Of a stretch of DNA of 7,289 nt, positions 5,545 to 7,289 are shown piece by piece. Source of the stretch: JBEKEX01 sp050013615 (GTDB taxonomy: Bacteria > Chloroflexota > Anaerolineae > Anaerolineales > Anaerolineaceae); NCBI GenBank assembly GCA_050013615.1, contig JBEKEX010000177.1, forward strand, positions 1 to 7,289, in the 5' to 3' direction. The translations under genes were made by a program, and so were the position numbers. The notes beneath the pieces are model-generated. The model was not told the origin of the DNA and searched no databases. It saw nothing but the letters and a program-made list of their open reading frames with translations. Numbering within the stretch: position 1 is the first letter of the stretch; each line of letters begins with the position of its first letter.

Positions 5545-6174
5545 ATGTCGATCAAAATCATCCCTTTCATCCTAGGCCCGCTCGCCAATAATACCTACTT
5601 GTTGGTTGACGAGGATAGCGGCGATTCGATGGTCATCGATCCTTCCTTCGGATCCAATGCGGTCATCGAAGAGCTCAACAAGCATCAATGGAAATTGAGC
5701 AAGGTCCTGCTCACCCACGCTCATTTCGACCACCTGGCGGGCGTCCCAACATTGGTCAAGGCCTATCCTCTTGCACCGGTTGAATTGCATGCCGGCGATG
5801 AGCAACTGTATGCCAACCGCGGCAATGCGGACTTATTTAGCTTCCACGTAGACCCGCTCCCACCCCCCAGCCTGGTATTAAAGCACGCAGGCGTGATCAA
5901 ATTTGGCAGTGCCGATATCGAAGTCCGGCATGCTCCCGGCCACACCGCCGGCCACGTGGTTTTCTACATTTCCAAGCTATCGACGCTTTTCAGCGGAGAC
6001 GTGATCTTTTACCAGGGCATTGGCCGCACTGACCTGCCCGGGGGCAATTATGAGAAGCTCGCCAACAGCATCCGCACCCAAGTTTTCTCCTTGCCCCTCG
6101 AGACAAAGATCCTCAGCGGCCATGGGCCGCAAACCACGGTCAGCGCCGAGATGAACGCCAACCCCTATCTATGA
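5545..6174 (+). CDS. Metallo-beta-lactamase-fold hydrolase, glyoxalase II-like
   Basis: A 209-residue cytoplasmic metal hydrolase. The dinuclear site is complete: HAHFDH supplies H58, H60, D62 and H63; the others are H133 in APGHTAGH, D152 in FSGDVIF and H193 in LSGHGP. The start MSIKIIPFILGPLANNTYLL and the GIGRTDLPGG segment (158-167) are characteristic of short glyoxalase-II-like proteins (YcbL type, about 210 residues) that lack the C-terminal glutathione-binding domain of full-length GloB. It probably hydrolyses a thioester or related ester, though not necessarily a glutathione derivative. It begins 3 nt after the transporter stop with no clear Shine-Dalgarno, so coupled translation is likely. 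It is the last operon gene; four bases after the stop begins the terminator stem. It could be a housekeeping gene merely sharing the mRNA. Confidence 0.92.
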   Translation: MSIKIIPFILGPLANNTYLLVDEDSGDSMVIDPSFGSNAVIEELNKHQWKLSKVLLTHAHFDHLAGVPTLVKAYPLAPVELHAGDEQLYANRGNADLFSFHVDPLPPPSLVLKHAGVIKFGSADIEVRHAPGHTAGHVVFYISKLSTLFSGDVIFYQGIGRTDLPGGNYEKLANSIRTQVFSLPLETKILSGHGPQTTVSAEMNANPYL

Positions 6175-6177
6175 AAA

Positions 6178-6211
6178 AGCAGTGCGGTATTTGACCGCAC
6201 TGCTATTATTT
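6178..6211. terminator. Bidirectional intrinsic terminator between convergent operon and rny
   Basis: AGCAGTGCGGT (6178-6188) and ACCGCACTGCT (6194-6204) form a perfect 11-bp GC-rich stem with a 5-nt loop (ATTTG). Rightward it is followed by ATTATTT. Leftward, for rny, the stem is followed by TTTT (from 6177-6175) after the final stem T, giving five consecutive Ts. The hairpin lies 4 nt after the last operon gene and about 25 nt after the rny stop codon, so it can end both transcripts; the leftward tail is the better one. The remaining bases to 6228 show nothing else. Confidence 0.92.
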
Positions 6212-6228
6212 CCCATTGGCTTTAAAAC

Positions 6229-7289
6229 TTACTTCGCAATTTCGACGGCACGCGTCTCGCGGATGACCGTCACTTTGATCTGCCCTGGATATTGCATCGT
6301 TTCCTCGATCTTCTTGGCAATATCGCGCGCCAGACGGGCAGATTCGAGATCATCGATATCCTCAGGCTTCACAATGATCCTGACCTCGCGGCCAGCTTGG
6401 ATGGCATAGGTCTGGCTGACACCCTTGAAGGAATTGGCGATGTCTTCCAACGCGCGCAACCGCTTGATGTATTGCTCCAGGTCTTCACGGCGGGCGCCGG
6501 GGCGTGCGCCTGAGATGGCATCGGCTGACTCTACGATGATCGCCTCGACGCTTTCCTGGTCGACCTCGTGGTGATGGGAAGCAATGATATTGACGATCTT
6601 GGGATTGACTCCGTGCCGGCGGGCAAATTCTGCGCCGATCGAGGCGTGGGTTCCATCCGTGTTGTGGTCCATGGCCTTGCCCAGATCGTGCAACAAGCCA
6701 CCGGCTTTTGATAACTCAACGTCAGCACCAAGCTCAGCAGCCAGAACGGCAGAAAGTTTTGCCACTTCCACGGCGTGGCCCAATTGGTTCTGCCCATAGG
6801 AAGTGCGGAATTTCAAACGTCCCAATGTCTTCAAGATTTCGGGATGCAGGCCGGCTACGCCGGCTTCGTAAGCCGCCTGCTCTCCAGCCTCCACGATATC
6901 ACGGTCAACTTCGCGTTGTTCTTCCGCCAAGATCTTTTCGATGTGCGCCGGGTGGATGCGGCCGTCCTGGATCAAACGCTCCAGCGTACGGCGGGCAATT
7001 TCACGGCGTACCGGGTCGAAGCAAGAAAGCGTCACTGCCTCAGGTGTATCATCCACGATCACGTCCACGCCCGCTGCCTGTTCGAACGCACGGATGTTGC
7101 GGCCATTCCGTCCCACGATTCGGCCCTTCATCTCTTCATTCGGTAAGGAGACAACTGAAGTGGTCACCTGGGCCACGTGCTCCGATGCCACCCGCTGGAT
7201 AGCTTCCGCCACCAATTCACGGGCGCGCTTTTCCCCTTCTACCCTGGCTTCTGATTCCACCTGCCGGATGATCCGTGCCATATCCGCAC
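6229..7289 (-). CDS. rny: Ribonuclease Y, C-terminal part (5' end beyond window)
   Basis: An endoribonuclease that starts mRNA turnover; in characterised bacteria it is held at the membrane by an N-terminal helix. The reverse-strand frame is open up to the window edge, so the internal ATG at 7281 is not taken as the start. The membrane anchor and most of the coiled coil (typically 150 or more residues) lie outside. Numbered from that ATG, visible parts are the end of the coiled-coil linker (1-30), a KH domain with MKGRIVGRNGRNIRAFE (51-67) and DDTPE, then the HD domain with H169, the HD pair H198-D199 in GLLHDLGKAMD, HH at 236-237 and D254 in SADAISGARPGARRE. The C-terminus (YAIQAGREVRIIV...YPGQIKVTVIRE) is the classic RNase Y ending. 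The KH loop reads GRNG where GREG is usual. TAA at 6231-6229. It converges on the five-gene operon. Confidence 0.98.
   Translation of the reverse strand, partial: ADMARIIRQVESEARVEGEKRARELVAEAIQRVASEHVAQVTTSVVSLPNEEMKGRIVGRNGRNIRAFEQAAGVDVIVDDTPEAVTLSCFDPVRREIARRTLERLIQDGRIHPAHIEKILAEEQREVDRDIVEAGEQAAYEAGVAGLHPEILKTLGRLKFRTSYGQNQLGHAVEVAKLSAVLAAELGADVELSKAGGLLHDLGKAMDHNTDGTHASIGAEFARRHGVNPKIVNIIASHHHEVDQESVEAIIVESADAISGARPGARREDLEQYIKRLRALEDIANSFKGVSQTYAIQAGREVRIIVKPEDIDDLESARLARDIAKKIEETMQYPGQIKVTVIRETRAVEIAK

Noticed and set aside
7279..7281. ATG at 7281 as the true start of RNase Y
   Set aside because: The frame is open upstream to the window edge, and starting there would remove the membrane anchor and coiled coil that define the family; it is an internal methionine.

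Overview
The window reads as a bacterial chromosomal segment of moderate-to-high GC content. Two housekeeping genes, both incomplete here, flank a compact five-gene operon. The combination of RNase Y, a T-box leader on a tRNA synthetase gene, tRNA genes without encoded CCA, an ArsR-DUF2087 fusion and an Est30-type esterase points away from Proteobacteria. It fits Chloroflexota (Anaerolineae-like) or a Gram-positive-related lineage. This placement is inferred from gene style only; no 16S rRNA or marker phylogeny is available here.

Left part (1-1806, all read leftward). In transcription order there are two tandem alanine tRNA genes (anticodons CGC and GGC), an 11-bp inverted repeat, a complete leucine-type T-box leader (specifier CUC, T-box motif, competing antiterminator and terminator), and the first 416 codons of leuS. 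The leader should sense uncharged tRNA-Leu and set leuS expression.

Middle (1807-1895). A short AT-rich divergent spacer separates the tRNA/leuS side from a rightward operon. It holds a good sigma70-type promoter for the operon, a candidate operator and a weak promoter candidate for the tRNAs.

Right part (1896-6174, all read rightward). Five tightly packed genes encode an ArsR-type winged-helix regulator fused to DUF2087, an M24 (Xaa-Pro) metallopeptidase, an Est30-like alpha/beta-hydrolase, a 12-helix MFS transporter and a glyoxalase-II-like metallo-beta-lactamase-fold hydrolase. Gaps are 19, 19, -1 and 3 nt, so one mRNA is likely. Three hydrolases of different chemistry, one transporter and one small-molecule-type regulator suggest uptake or export and breakdown of an unidentified compound, or a detoxification function. 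The substrate cannot be read from the sequence.

The operon ends at a near-ideal bidirectional terminator (6178-6204). This also serves the convergent rny gene (RNase Y, 6229-7289, N-terminus cut off by the window edge). I see no mobile element, CRISPR array, phage gene or defence system. The least ordinary parts are the leuS leader region and the regulator-plus-hydrolases operon.
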